64,000 nt of DNA, from assembly GCA_017849435.1 (NCBI GenBank), contig JAFIGY010000009.1, forward strand, positions 496,001 to 560,000, in the 5' to 3' direction. Origin of the DNA: Chitinophaga niabensis (GTDB taxonomy: Bacteria > Bacteroidota > Bacteroidia > Chitinophagales > Chitinophagaceae). The position numbers and the translations under genes were made by a program. Positions 33,531-43,056 of this stretch are shown here, piece after piece; position 1 is the stretch's first letter; each line of letters opens with the position of its first letter. The notes under the pieces were generated by a model. It was not told the DNA's origin. It was given only the letters and a program-made list of their open reading frames with translations, and ran no database searches.

Positions 33531-36071
33531 ATGCGTTTAACCTGTATTCTTTTTTTTGTCTCCGTAATGGCCAGGGCGCAGGACTTCCCCGCCGGCGGAC
33601 TCCAATTGAAATGGGAAGTGGTGGAGAACGGCCACCAGGGTAAATCACAAACCCTGTCCACTTTCACGATCATCAATAAGACCAAACAGACCTTCCCTGC
33701 AACGGGCTGGACGATCTATTACAACTTCATCCGTTACGTAACGCCCGGAGCGGTAGCGCCCGGCATTGAAGCCGGCCATGTGAACGGCCATCTGTATACA
33801 TTCAAGCCCTCAGCGGACTTTAAAGGGATTGCGCCCGGGGACTCCCTTCGGCTCAACCTCCTCTCCTCCGCATGGGTCACCTCCCACACAGACGCACCGG
33901 ACGGTCCCTATATCGTTTGGCAGCGGGACCCCGGCAAAGGTTACGCCATCGCGGATTTTACGGTGGTTCCCTCCACCCGCCCGGAGCAGTTGCGGCGGAA
34001 TGCGAATGATAAACACATCCAGACTACCACCGCCGATATCTACAAGCGCAACAGCGTGATCCGGGATATCCCTGTGGATCAGCTGCCGAAGATACTGCCC
34101 ACGCCGCTCTCTTACGAAGAGAAACCCGGTGAGTTCAGACTGCATGCGCAGGCTGTTATCGGCGCCAACCCCGCATATCTCGGGGAGGCGAATTATCTGG
34201 CGGAACTGGCGGGCAAAATATTGGGCAGGCCGCTGAAAGTGACCACCAACGAGAACGAGGGCACTATCCGCCTGCGGAAAGCGGAAGGGAAGTTCGGGCC
34301 GGAAGCCTATACCCTGGGCGTCTCCGGAGATCACGTCTATATCTCGGCCTCGGGAGCGGAGGGTATCTTTTACGGGATACAATCGCTGTACCGCCTGATG
34401 GTTTTTCAGCAGGATAAAAAGTCGATCGTGATCCCCAATGTAACGGTGGAAGATGCGCCGCGCTTCGGGTACAGGGCTTTCATGCTGGATGTTTCGCGCA
34501 ATTTCCAATCGAAGGCCGAAGTGCTGCGGGTACTGGACCTGATGGCGTTCTACAAGCTCAATGTGTTCCATTTTCATATGAGCGACGATGAAGGCTGGCG
34601 GATCGAGATACCGGGATTGCCGGAGCTAACGGAAGTGGGAGGCCGGAGAGGGCATACGGTGGATGAATTGACCGCCCTGCAACCGTCCTATGGATCCGGA
34701 CCGGATGTGAATAACACCACGGGGTCAGGGTTCTACACAAAAGCGGATTACATCGAAATATTACGGTACGCCAAAGCCCGTCACATCAAAGTGATCCCGG
34801 AAGTAGAGATGCCCGGTCATGCCCGTGCCGCTATCAAGGCCATGGACGCCCGGTACGCGAAATTCATGAAGCAGGGCAACGCTGCGGCTGCGGCAGAGTT
34901 CCGTTTGAGCGACCCGGAAGATAAAAGCCAGTATCGTTCCGTGCAGGAATGGAAAGATAATGTGATCAATGTGGCATTGCCCTCCACGTATGCTTTCATC
35001 GAAAAAGTGGTGGATGGTCTGGCAGCCATACATGCAGAGGCCGGTGTGCCGCTGGAGATCATTCATATGGGCGGAGATGAAACGCCCGCGGGCGTTTGGG
35101 AGCAATCCCCCGCCTGCCGCCAGCTGATCGGGAAAAACGAAAAGGTGAAAGATGTGCATGATCTCTGGTATTATTTCTACGACAAGGTGGCGCAGATCGT
35201 CAACAAGCGCGGTCTGCAGATATATGGCTGGGAAGAGGCCGGCATGCGGAAGACGAAAAGAGACGGACAAACGGTGATGATCGCCAATCCTGATTTTGGG
35301 AACCGTCATTTCATGCTCGATGTATGGAACAATGTGATGGGGGGAGGGATGGAAGACCTGTCGTACCGTCTCGCAAACGCCGGATACAAAGTAGTGCTTT
35401 CCGGCGTGAGCAATTATTATTTCGACATGGCTTATGCGAAAGATTATTATGAGCCAGGCTTTTATTGGGGAGGATATGTGGATGTGGACAAGCCGTTCTA
35501 CTTCATTCCCTTCGATTTGTACAAGAACGCGAAAGAGGATGGACAGGGCAACCCCCTGCCTCCCGGCACTTTCATCGGGAAAGACCGCCTGACCGAATAC
35601 GGTGCGCAGAACATCCCCGGTATCCAGTCCGCTTTATGGGCCGAAACCGTGAAAACCCCTGCGCAGCTGGAATACCTCCTCCTGCCCAAACTCCTCGGCA
35701 TGGCGGAAAGGGCCTGGGCTGCGGATCCGGCCTGGGCGCGGGAAAAGGACGAAGCAAAGGCCGCTTCCATGTATAACGAAGCCTGGAGCGTACTGGCCAA
35801 CACGATCGGGAAAAGGGAACTTCGCCGGCTGGCGGTTTTCAACGGCGGATATCAATACCGCATTCCCACTCCCGGTGCGATCGTGGAAAATGGAAAAGTT
35901 TTGGCCAACGTACAACTTCCGGGGCTCGTTATCCGTTATACAACTGACGGGAAGGAACCAACCGCTAAAAGTGGCGTATATACGGAACCGATAGCGACGA
36001 AAGGAACTGTTCGGCTCAGGGTGTTCGACAGCGTGGGCAGAGGCAGCAGAACGGTTACCGTGCAACCATAG
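33531..36071 (+). CDS. GH20 beta-N-acetylhexosaminidase (chitobiase architecture)
   Basis: Exo-acting hexosaminidase of 846 residues that releases terminal GlcNAc or GalNAc. After the signal peptide (MRLTCILFFVSVMARAQ) come a CHB_HEX carbohydrate-binding domain (about 25-175), a GH20b helper domain (about 185-305), the GH20 TIM barrel (about 315-750) and a C-terminal CHB_HEX_C/Fn3-like domain ending in RVFDSVGRGSRTVTV. The catalytic pair Asp516-Glu517 lies in HMGGDETPAG; HFHMSDDEGWRIEI is the strand-2 motif. The domain order is that of Serratia-type chitobiase. Start at ATG 33531; an upstream TTG at 33516 overlaps the chitinase stop. It is co-transcribed with the GH18 gene, which supplies its oligosaccharides. 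Confidence 0.95.
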   Translation: MRLTCILFFVSVMARAQDFPAGGLQLKWEVVENGHQGKSQTLSTFTIINKTKQTFPATGWTIYYNFIRYVTPGAVAPGIEAGHVNGHLYTFKPSADFKGIAPGDSLRLNLLSSAWVTSHTDAPDGPYIVWQRDPGKGYAIADFTVVPSTRPEQLRRNANDKHIQTTTADIYKRNSVIRDIPVDQLPKILPTPLSYEEKPGEFRLHAQAVIGANPAYLGEANYLAELAGKILGRPLKVTTNENEGTIRLRKAEGKFGPEAYTLGVSGDHVYISASGAEGIFYGIQSLYRLMVFQQDKKSIVIPNVTVEDAPRFGYRAFMLDVSRNFQSKAEVLRVLDLMAFYKLNVFHFHMSDDEGWRIEIPGLPELTEVGGRRGHTVDELTALQPSYGSGPDVNNTTGSGFYTKADYIEILRYAKARHIKVIPEVEMPGHARAAIKAMDARYAKFMKQGNAAAAAEFRLSDPEDKSQYRSVQEWKDNVINVALPSTYAFIEKVVDGLAAIHAEAGVPLEIIHMGGDETPAGVWEQSPACRQLIGKNEKVKDVHDLWYYFYDKVAQIVNKRGLQIYGWEEAGMRKTKRDGQTVMIANPDFGNRHFMLDVWNNVMGGGMEDLSYRLANAGYKVVLSGVSNYYFDMAYAKDYYEPGFYWGGYVDVDKPFYFIPFDLYKNAKEDGQGNPLPPGTFIGKDRLTEYGAQNIPGIQSALWAETVKTPAQLEYLLLPKLLGMAERAWAADPAWAREKDEAKAASMYNEAWSVLANTIGKRELRRLAVFNGGYQYRIPTPGAIVENGKVLANVQLPGLVIRYTTDGKEPTAKSGVYTEPIATKGTVRLRVFDSVGRGSRTVTVQP

Positions 36072-36092
36072 CCAGGTTTTATCGCAAAGCAT

Positions 36093-36138
36093 AAAAAGGG
36101 AAGGAGCAAACAATAAGTTTGGCCCTTCCCTTTGTTTT
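36093..36138 (+). terminator. Terminator after the GH20 gene
   Basis: AAGGGAAGG pairs with CCTTCCCTT across an 18-nt loop, flanked by A-run and T-run. Because it covers the TTG at 36132, that codon is an unlikely start for the next gene. Confidence 0.7.
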
Positions 36139-36188
36139 TTATCTTTTGGTTAAAAATTTGTATTGTTGTTAAGGATCAATGGTTTCGA

Positions 36189-38075
36189 TTGAAGCAACAT
36201 CATAAAATAAGCATTATTGCAATCCTCGGCTGTTACCTTTTTTTGTTCTGTATCCCACAACAAACCTTTGCACAGAAGGATACCATCCCTCCGCAAAGCA
36301 AAAGGTGGTTCAAGAAGCTGAATGACTACGTAGACTCCCTGAAGAGCCGGCGTTATCGGGATTCCCTGCTGTCAAGGATCACCCATCACAACGAGCCGCC
36401 TCCGTCCACGGACGACAGTAGTATGATCAGGAGTGAGCAGAGTTTTTTGCCGCATGTCGGCAAAACGATACGGCATGTGAGCTATCGCAGGGTGAAGGTG
36501 TTCGGCCCCGGGAACATCAATGATACTACGTTCACCACTTCCATGAAACTGATCCACCTTGCCAACCGCCTGCATTTCGATTCGGAGGAATGGCTCATCC
36601 GGCAGTCGCTTTTCTTCCGGGAGCAGGACACGCTCAATGCTTATGAACTGGCGGATAACGAACGTTATCTCCGTAGCCGGCCTTTTATACAGGACGCCCG
36701 CATTGTGGTGACGGAAACCGGCAGCCCGGATTCGGTGGATATAACGGTCGTCACAAAAGACGTGTTCGAGTACGGCGCCGATCTTTCGGAGCTTAGTGCT
36801 AAATCCGTTTCGGCACGGATGTTCAACAACAATCTCTTCGGGGCGGGACAGGGTGTTATGTTCGGTTTCCGGTGGAACAACGCATTCAGCCGGCCCTGGG
36901 GTACGGAAGCGCGATACAGCAAATACAATATACTGGGGACTTTCATAGATGCCAGCATCGGATACACCACGCTCAATAACCAGATGCCGCTGGACTCGGG
37001 CGTGTATGAAGGGTCGTATTACCTGCAGGTGGACCGGCCATTGTTCCGTAACTCCACGAAGTTTGCAGGGGGCCTGGGGATATCCAGTAATTATTCCATC
37101 AATGTGTATGGCATGCCGGACAGTACTTTCCGGGATTACGGTTACAAGGTCATAGATGTGTGGACGGGTTACAACTTCCGCAACCGGTACGGTAAAGACG
37201 GGCGTTTCGATAACCGGCCTAACCTCGCTTTGCTCTTCCGGTACTATAACCTGCTGTTTGAGAACAGGCCCAAACAGGAGATCTACGTCAGAGATCCCAT
37301 TTATAACGACCACCACTATTACCTCGGGCAGTTCCTCGTATTCAAGCAGGATTACTTCAAAGCCCATCAATTCTTCGGTTTCGGGCGCACGGAAGATATT
37401 CCCTACGGCTACTCCGCCGCACTCTCCGCAGGCTGGGAAAACTGGACCGGCCGAAAGCGTTTTTACACGGGCATTGAAGCGCAGAAATACTGGCATACCC
37501 ACCTGAACGGGATACTGAGCATTGGTGCAGGGGTGGGGAGTTTCTGGCAGCAATGGGTATCTGAGGATATGGTCATTCGCGCCAACGCCAGCTATTACAG
37601 CAAACTCATGCGCCTCTGGAAAGGCCATTGGCGCCAGTTTGTAACGATCGATTACCTTGGTAATCCCAACAACTATTTCTACAGACCGTTGAACATCAAT
37701 ATGGAGTATGGTTTGTGGGGATTCAAACAAACAAAGATCAGCGGCTATCACCGGCTTAACCTTCGTTCCGAAACCGTCTTCTACAGCCCTTTGAAGATAT
37801 ATGGTTTCAAGTTCAATTTCTTCGGCTCCATACAGGCGTCGCAGGTCTCCTGGAAGGAAAGCTACCTCCTTGAAAATCCCGTATACACAGGCTATGGATT
37901 AGGTGTACGGGTGAAGAACGAAAACCTGCCGTTGAATACATTCAAACTGGGCGCCTATTACTACCCCGATGTACCGCCCGGCATGCGTAATTTCTATTTT
38001 GAAGTGACCACCATCGTCGATTTCCGGTTCGATGTATTTGCCATGAAGGCCCCCTCTTTCCTGCTTTTCCGTTAA
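36189..38075 (+). CDS. Outer-membrane beta-barrel protein with a POTRA-like N-terminal domain
   Basis: An Omp85-like architecture. From a TTG at 36189 the product is 628 residues with a signal peptide (ISIIAILGCYLFLFCIPQQTFAQ). Residues of about 95-195 resemble a POTRA domain: IRQSLFFREQDTLN, then ELADNERYLRSRPFIQDARI. The rest is a long beta-barrel rich in alternating aromatic residues and ends in APSFLLFR. Omp85 proteins fold or secrete other proteins; only one POTRA is visible, so it may be a minor paralogue rather than BamA itself. I see no in-frame ATG, so TTG is inferred; an earlier TTG at 36132 sits inside the preceding terminator. The function is not established. Confidence 0.65.
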   Translation: MKQHHKISIIAILGCYLFLFCIPQQTFAQKDTIPPQSKRWFKKLNDYVDSLKSRRYRDSLLSRITHHNEPPPSTDDSSMIRSEQSFLPHVGKTIRHVSYRRVKVFGPGNINDTTFTTSMKLIHLANRLHFDSEEWLIRQSLFFREQDTLNAYELADNERYLRSRPFIQDARIVVTETGSPDSVDITVVTKDVFEYGADLSELSAKSVSARMFNNNLFGAGQGVMFGFRWNNAFSRPWGTEARYSKYNILGTFIDASIGYTTLNNQMPLDSGVYEGSYYLQVDRPLFRNSTKFAGGLGISSNYSINVYGMPDSTFRDYGYKVIDVWTGYNFRNRYGKDGRFDNRPNLALLFRYYNLLFENRPKQEIYVRDPIYNDHHYYLGQFLVFKQDYFKAHQFFGFGRTEDIPYGYSAALSAGWENWTGRKRFYTGIEAQKYWHTHLNGILSIGAGVGSFWQQWVSEDMVIRANASYYSKLMRLWKGHWRQFVTIDYLGNPNNYFYRPLNINMEYGLWGFKQTKISGYHRLNLRSETVFYSPLKIYGFKFNFFGSIQASQVSWKESYLLENPVYTGYGLGVRVKNENLPLNTFKLGAYYYPDVPPGMRNFYFEVTTIVDFRFDVFAMKAPSFLLFR

Positions 38076-38133
38076 ACCCGCTGTGATTTCTGCACAAGCT
38101 TTATTAATTTAAGCGTTCAAATCCTTTTAAACC

Positions 38134-39528
38134 ATGCCACGTTACATCGCTTTCTGTCTGTTCCTGTTCTGCTCTACATGGGCTTCCGGCCAGATCCGCC
38201 TTCCCAATGTGCTCTCCAGCAATATGGTCCTGCAACGCAACGCCACCGTTCAGTTATGGGGCTGGGCAAGTCCCGGCGAAAAGATCAAAGTGTTCATTCC
38301 CTGGAGCAACACAACGGATTCTGTGGTCACCACCCGCGATGCTACCTGGAACCTGAGCGTTAAAACACCCGCCGCGGGCGGTCCGTATACGATCACCCTG
38401 CAGAGCCGCAATATCATCAGGCTGGAAAACGTGCTGATCGGGGAAGTATGGGTTTGCAGCGGGCAGAGCAATATGGAATGGAGCGGAAATCACGGGTTGA
38501 AGGATATTAAAGCGGAATTGCCGGTTTGTGCCGATGCCAATATCCGTTTCTTTCAGATTCCTAAAACCACTGCTGCTTATCCGCAGGATGATTGTCCCGC
38601 CAAATGGACGGCCTGTGACTCCACGACTTTGAAGAGTTTTAGCGCTGTAGGGTATTTCTTCGGCAGACAATTAAAGAAAGAACTGAATGTACCGATCGGA
38701 CTGATCAATACCAGCTGGGGCGGTACACCCGCGGAAGTCTGGACGCCCGCACCGGAAGTGGAGAATGATCCCGTGTTGAAGGAAGCAGCCACGAAACTTT
38801 CACCCAGCAGCGGCTGGCCCCACACGCCCGGAAATACCTACAATGCCATGATCGCGCCGCTTACGCGTTTTCGTATAGCCGGTGCCATATGGTACCAGGG
38901 CGAGAGCAATACCGGTACGGCAGGCACTTATACAAAACTCCTGACCACCATGATCGGCTCCTGGAGAAAAACCTGGCAGCAGGATTTTCCCTTTTACCTG
39001 GTGCAGATCGCGCCGTTCCGTTACGGACCCGGCACACTCAAGGGCGCTTTATTACGGGAAGCACAGACCGCCGTACTGACTTATCCACGTACGGGCATGA
39101 CCGTTATAACGGATCTGGTGGACGATACTACCAATATCCATCCCCAGAACAAACATGACGTGGGCGCACGCCTTGCGAACCTGGCCCTGGCGGATACTTA
39201 CGGGAAGCAGGGGATCATTTACCGGTACCCGTTGTATGAAAAGATGGAAAAGAAAGACGGCCGGATCATCGTATATTTTTCCCACGCGGAAGATGGTTTG
39301 AAGATCAGGGGAGATAAAGCAACCGCATTCTTCATTGCAGGAGCGGACCGGCAATTTGTACCAGCGGACGTGAAGGTGGACGGGAATAAAGTGATCGTTT
39401 CCGCGAAAGGCGTGAAACAACCGGAGGCTGTGCGTTTCGGCTTCGGGAATTCCGAGATCGGGAATCTCTTTAGCAAGTCCGGCTTACCCGCCGGACCTTT
39501 CCGGACAGACCACTGGGAGGAACAGTAG
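38134..39528 (+). CDS. Sialate O-acetylesterase-family (SGNH) carbohydrate esterase
   Basis: Exported esterase of 464 residues with signal MPRYIAFCLFLFCSTWASGQ. An N-terminal beta-sandwich (about 22-105) precedes the SGNH domain. VWVCSGQSNMEW carries nucleophile Ser112; LINTSWGGTPAEVW and IWYQGESNTG are the other conserved blocks, and NIHPQNKHDVGARLA holds the catalytic His. Family members remove O-acetyl groups from sialic acid or from plant polysaccharides such as xylan. It is followed closely by a convergent acyltransferase gene. Neighbouring glycosidases suggest a role in glycan deacetylation, but the target sugar is not defined. Confidence 0.93.
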   Translation: MPRYIAFCLFLFCSTWASGQIRLPNVLSSNMVLQRNATVQLWGWASPGEKIKVFIPWSNTTDSVVTTRDATWNLSVKTPAAGGPYTITLQSRNIIRLENVLIGEVWVCSGQSNMEWSGNHGLKDIKAELPVCADANIRFFQIPKTTAAYPQDDCPAKWTACDSTTLKSFSAVGYFFGRQLKKELNVPIGLINTSWGGTPAEVWTPAPEVENDPVLKEAATKLSPSSGWPHTPGNTYNAMIAPLTRFRIAGAIWYQGESNTGTAGTYTKLLTTMIGSWRKTWQQDFPFYLVQIAPFRYGPGTLKGALLREAQTAVLTYPRTGMTVITDLVDDTTNIHPQNKHDVGARLANLALADTYGKQGIIYRYPLYEKMEKKDGRIIVYFSHAEDGLKIRGDKATAFFIAGADRQFVPADVKVDGNKVIVSAKGVKQPEAVRFGFGNSEIGNLFSKSGLPAGPFRTDHWEEQ

Positions 39529-39537
39529 TTCATCCCG

Positions 39538-40638
39538 CTATTGAGCCGCCACCGGCGCCAGTTCCCGCTTTCTGTTAAGATAAGCTCTCACCGGCTCGTC
39601 AAAGTACCGCATCACGAGGTAACCGAAGGTGGTCAATATAAGTGTGCCGATAAAGACGATCGCGAAAAGCTGCCATCCGCCGGGTTTGTATTTGGCATAG
39701 TAGTTCCCGAAGGACCAGATGGCAACGATATGGGACATGTACAGCGGGTAAGAAAGCCTTCCCAGGAAAATGCAGCAGTCACGCACCTTTCCTTCCGCTG
39801 TGGCCCCTGCGCCCAGTGATACGATAAGAGGGAAAACAAATATCACAACGGCGGATTCTGCCGCCCAGTTCCAGGAAAAATAAGGGAAAACAAGCGTCAG
39901 CAACAGCAGGAAGGAAAGCGGAATATAACCGATCCGGGTTTTCCGTATCCATCCGAAACGATATACGGTGAGCCCTGCGAGGAAAGAAAAAGTCACCCGC
40001 GCAAAACCATCCATGATATTTACATCCGCCCAACCGCCGATCAGCGTGCCGGCGCGGTAAGCGGTGGCGCACAACCAGATCATCGCGAGACCGGCCAGTA
40101 CCAGTGTGATCATCTTGTTCAGCCGGCATAACAAGAAAGCATACACGATATTGATCACATATTCCATGAACAGCGACCAGGAAGGAGAGTTCAGCGGAAG
40201 CAGGGCGCCCGCCCGTTCCGGCAGGCCCGCCATGGGAATGAGGAACAAAGAACAAATGAAGGTGACCACAATTAACAGCACGCCGTTTGCATAAGGATCT
40301 GTGTTGAACGGATCAAACAGGAAAGCGAACAGTCCGAGTACAGAACCCAATACCACCATAGGATGCAGGCGGATCAGCCGCGCCCGGAAGAAGGCTTTGA
40401 AACCCATTTGCGGGATACGCCCGTCGTAAGCATAGCCCATCACAAACCCCGAGAGGCAAAAGAAAAAATCAACCGCGAGAAACCCGTGCCCGATGGGATT
40501 CTCGCTATAGTTCAGCCAGATCAGCTCACAAAAATGAAAAACAACGATCGCCAGCGCCGCTGTGCCGCGGAGACCATCCAGCACGGCATAATGTGGTTTC
40601 TTTCCGCCCGTGAGCGGTATATACGTGGAAGTGTTCAT
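39538..40638 (-). CDS. Acyltransferase family 3 membrane protein (OafA/YrhL type)
   Basis: An integral membrane O-acyltransferase of 366 residues with about ten hydrophobic segments. The family motif LDGLRGTAALAIVVFHFCEL is near residues 19-38; the first His and following Arg residues are typical active-site positions. AVDFFFCLSGFVMGYAY and FFRARLIRLHPM are further hallmarks. It usually transfers acetyl or succinyl groups onto exported glycans such as O-antigen or exopolysaccharide. It ends 9 bases from the convergent sialate O-acetylesterase-like gene, so an acetyl-adding and an acetyl-removing enzyme are neighbours, although on opposite strands. The substrate is unknown. Confidence 0.92.
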   Translation of the reverse strand: MNTSTYIPLTGGKKPHYAVLDGLRGTAALAIVVFHFCELIWLNYSENPIGHGFLAVDFFFCLSGFVMGYAYDGRIPQMGFKAFFRARLIRLHPMVVLGSVLGLFAFLFDPFNTDPYANGVLLIVVTFICSLFLIPMAGLPERAGALLPLNSPSWSLFMEYVINIVYAFLLCRLNKMITLVLAGLAMIWLCATAYRAGTLIGGWADVNIMDGFARVTFSFLAGLTVYRFGWIRKTRIGYIPLSFLLLLTLVFPYFSWNWAAESAVVIFVFPLIVSLGAGATAEGKVRDCCIFLGRLSYPLYMSHIVAIWSFGNYYAKYKPGGWQLFAIVFIGTLILTTFGYLVMRYFDEPVRAYLNRKRELAPVAAQ

Positions 40639-40709
40639 ACCGTTTCCGTTGAGCTGTAAAAAATAGTGAAATACCGTGCTGCTTGTATATGGAGGAGAAA
40701 ATACAACGC

Positions 40710-40739
40710 TTTATGGGTAATTAAATATCGCTACTTTTG
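40710..40739 (+). promoter_or_regulatory. Promoter of the GH3 gene
   Basis: An exact -7 element TACTTTTG at 40732-40739 with a near-match -33 element TTTA at 40710-40713, spacing 18. The -7 ends 33 bases before the ATG. Confidence 0.5.
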
Positions 40740-40771
40740 AGAGGATATTTGAACCTGCTAAAAATTCAGTT

Positions 40772-43009
40772 ATGAAACTCCTCGCCCAATGCGCCCTCCT
40801 TTTCCTGTCACTGCAATTGCATGCGCAGCAGGATCCTCAGCGGCACCGCTTCATTACCACACTGATGCAGCGGATGACCATCGGTGAAAAGATCGGGCAG
40901 CTCAACCTGTTGACCAGCGATATGGATGTGACCGGCCCGTTCATGAAGGAGAATTATAAGCAGGATATCCTCAACGGCGCCTGCGGTGCTATTTTCAATG
41001 CTTATACGCCGCAGTACACCCGCAAGCTGCAGGATATGGCGATGCAGACCCGGCTGAAAATACCATTACTGTTCGGATACGATGTGATCCACGGGCATAA
41101 GACCATTTTCCCTATCCCGTTAGGAGAAGCCTGCACCTGGGATCTGGCGCTGCTGGAGAAAAGCGCCCGTATCGCTGCAGAAGAGGCGAGCGCCGATGGC
41201 CTGCACTGGACGTTCTCCCCGATGGTGGATATTGCGCGGGATCCGCGCTGGGGGCGTGTGGCCGAGGGGGTCGGGGAAGATACCTGGTATGGGGTGCAGG
41301 TGGCGAAAGCGAAGGTGCGCGGTTATCAGGGAACAGACCTTTCCACCCCCAACACCCTGCTCGCCTGCGTAAAGCACTTTGCCCTGTATGGTGCTATTGA
41401 AGCAGGAAGGGATTATAATACCGTGGATATGAGCCGCCGCCAGATGTACCAGTTCTATCTGCCGCCTTATAAAGCCGCCGTGGAAGCGGGTGTGGGTACT
41501 GTTATGACATCCTTCAATGAAGTGGATGGCATTCCTGCCACCGGCAACCACTGGCTGATGACGGAACTACTGCGGGAGGAGTGGGGCTTCAAAGGCTTTG
41601 TGGTAACGGATTATACCGCTATCAACGAAATGATCCCGCACGGGATCGTGAAGAATGAGTACGAAGCCGGCGCCCTTGCGCTGAAAGCCGGGGTGGACAT
41701 GGATATGCAGGGAAGCGTATATGCCACGCAGCTGAAGAAACTGCTGGACGATAAAAAGATCACCCTGCAGGATATTGATCAGGCTGTATACCGCGTGCTC
41801 GAAGCGAAATACAAACTCGGTCTCTTCAAAGATCCTTACCGCGGGGCGGACAGTGCCCGCGCCAAAAAAGTGATCATGAGCACCACCAACCTGCAGGCCG
41901 CGCGCGAGATAGCACAGCGTTCTTTCGTACTGCTGAAAAATGAACAACAGCTGTTACCCTTGCGGAAAGGTACGAAAATCGCGCTCATCGGGCCATTGGC
42001 TAACGCGCAACGGGATATGATCGGGAACTGGTCCGCCGCAGGAGATTACAAACAAGCCTCCACACTGCTCGAAGCGCTGAAAAGCCGGCTGGGGGATATC
42101 GATTACGCACCGGGGGCCAATCTTTCAGATGACCGCGGTTTGTTGAAGAAACTGAACATCACGGATACCGGCCGTTCGGAAGATATGCGGAAGGAAGCGG
42201 TGGAAACAGCACGCAAGGCGGATGTGGTGATCCTTGCGCTGGGCGAATCGCAGGGTATGAGCGGGGAAGCGGCGAGCAGGTCCGATATAGGACTGCCGGC
42301 CAGTCAGCGGGCACTGCTGGAAGCGGTGTACAACACCGGGAAACCCGTTGTGCTGGTACTAATGAATGGCCGCCCACTGACGCTGGAATGGGAAGATGCC
42401 CACATACCGGCTATCCTTGAAACCTGGTTCCCGGGTACACAGGGAGGATATGCGATCGCGGATGTCCTGTTCGGGGATTACAATCCCGCCGGCAAGATCA
42501 CGATGAGCTTCCCGCGAAATACCGGGCAGATCCCCATCTACTACAATCACAAGAACACCGGCCGGCCCCTCGATCCGAATAACAAATACACTTCCAAATA
42601 CCTGGATGTAAGCAATGAGCCGCTCTATCCCTTTGGTTACGGTCTCAGCTACACGAAATTCACATACAATAATCTGCAGCTGGATAAGAAGAACATTCGC
42701 CCACAGGAAAAACTACGTGTATCCGTTACCGTTGAAAACGCCGGGGATTATGACGGGGAAGAAGTGGTACAGCTGTACATACAGGACGTAACCGCCAGCG
42801 TGAACCGCCCCGTGAAGGAACTGCGGAATTTCCGGAAGATCATGCTGAAGAAAGGGGAGCGACGGGAAGTGACCTTTGATATTTCGGTGAACGACCTGAA
42901 GTTCTATGACAAGAATATGAAGTATGTGGCGGAACCGGGCGCATTTAAAGTATTTGTGGGTACGAACAGCCGGGATGTGCTGGAAGGGGAATTTTCTCTG
43001 CTCCCCTAG
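40772..43009 (+). CDS. bglX: GH3 beta-glucosidase (BglX type)
   Basis: Periplasmic exo-beta-glucosidase, 745 residues, close to the 765 of E. coli BglX. The signal peptide is MKLLAQCALLFLSLQLHAQ. The GH3 N-terminal barrel contains FGYDVIHGHKTIFPIPLG and the nucleophile Asp280 in GFVVTDYTAIN. The C-terminal alpha/beta sandwich has ALIGPLANAQRDMIGNW and LGESQGMSGEAASRSDIGLP. An Fn3-like domain (ENAGDYDGEEVVQLYIQD) ends the protein. It releases glucose, and often xylose, from beta-linked oligosaccharides. The following GH20 gene starts 47 bases downstream, so the two are probably co-transcribed. Confidence 0.94.
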   Translation: MKLLAQCALLFLSLQLHAQQDPQRHRFITTLMQRMTIGEKIGQLNLLTSDMDVTGPFMKENYKQDILNGACGAIFNAYTPQYTRKLQDMAMQTRLKIPLLFGYDVIHGHKTIFPIPLGEACTWDLALLEKSARIAAEEASADGLHWTFSPMVDIARDPRWGRVAEGVGEDTWYGVQVAKAKVRGYQGTDLSTPNTLLACVKHFALYGAIEAGRDYNTVDMSRRQMYQFYLPPYKAAVEAGVGTVMTSFNEVDGIPATGNHWLMTELLREEWGFKGFVVTDYTAINEMIPHGIVKNEYEAGALALKAGVDMDMQGSVYATQLKKLLDDKKITLQDIDQAVYRVLEAKYKLGLFKDPYRGADSARAKKVIMSTTNLQAAREIAQRSFVLLKNEQQLLPLRKGTKIALIGPLANAQRDMIGNWSAAGDYKQASTLLEALKSRLGDIDYAPGANLSDDRGLLKKLNITDTGRSEDMRKEAVETARKADVVILALGESQGMSGEAASRSDIGLPASQRALLEAVYNTGKPVVLVLMNGRPLTLEWEDAHIPAILETWFPGTQGGYAIADVLFGDYNPAGKITMSFPRNTGQIPIYYNHKNTGRPLDPNNKYTSKYLDVSNEPLYPFGYGLSYTKFTYNNLQLDKKNIRPQEKLRVSVTVENAGDYDGEEVVQLYIQDVTASVNRPVKELRNFRKIMLKKGERREVTFDISVNDLKFYDKNMKYVAEPGAFKVFVGTNSRDVLEGEFSLLP

Positions 43010-43056
43010 AAATCTCCGGGAAATTGCACATCTTTAGGGATCAATTTGTCTACAGT

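Noticed and set aside
36372-37751. A 459-codon minus-strand open frame opposite the outer-membrane barrel gene
   Set aside because: Produced by third-position base composition of the real gene; no recognisable protein features.
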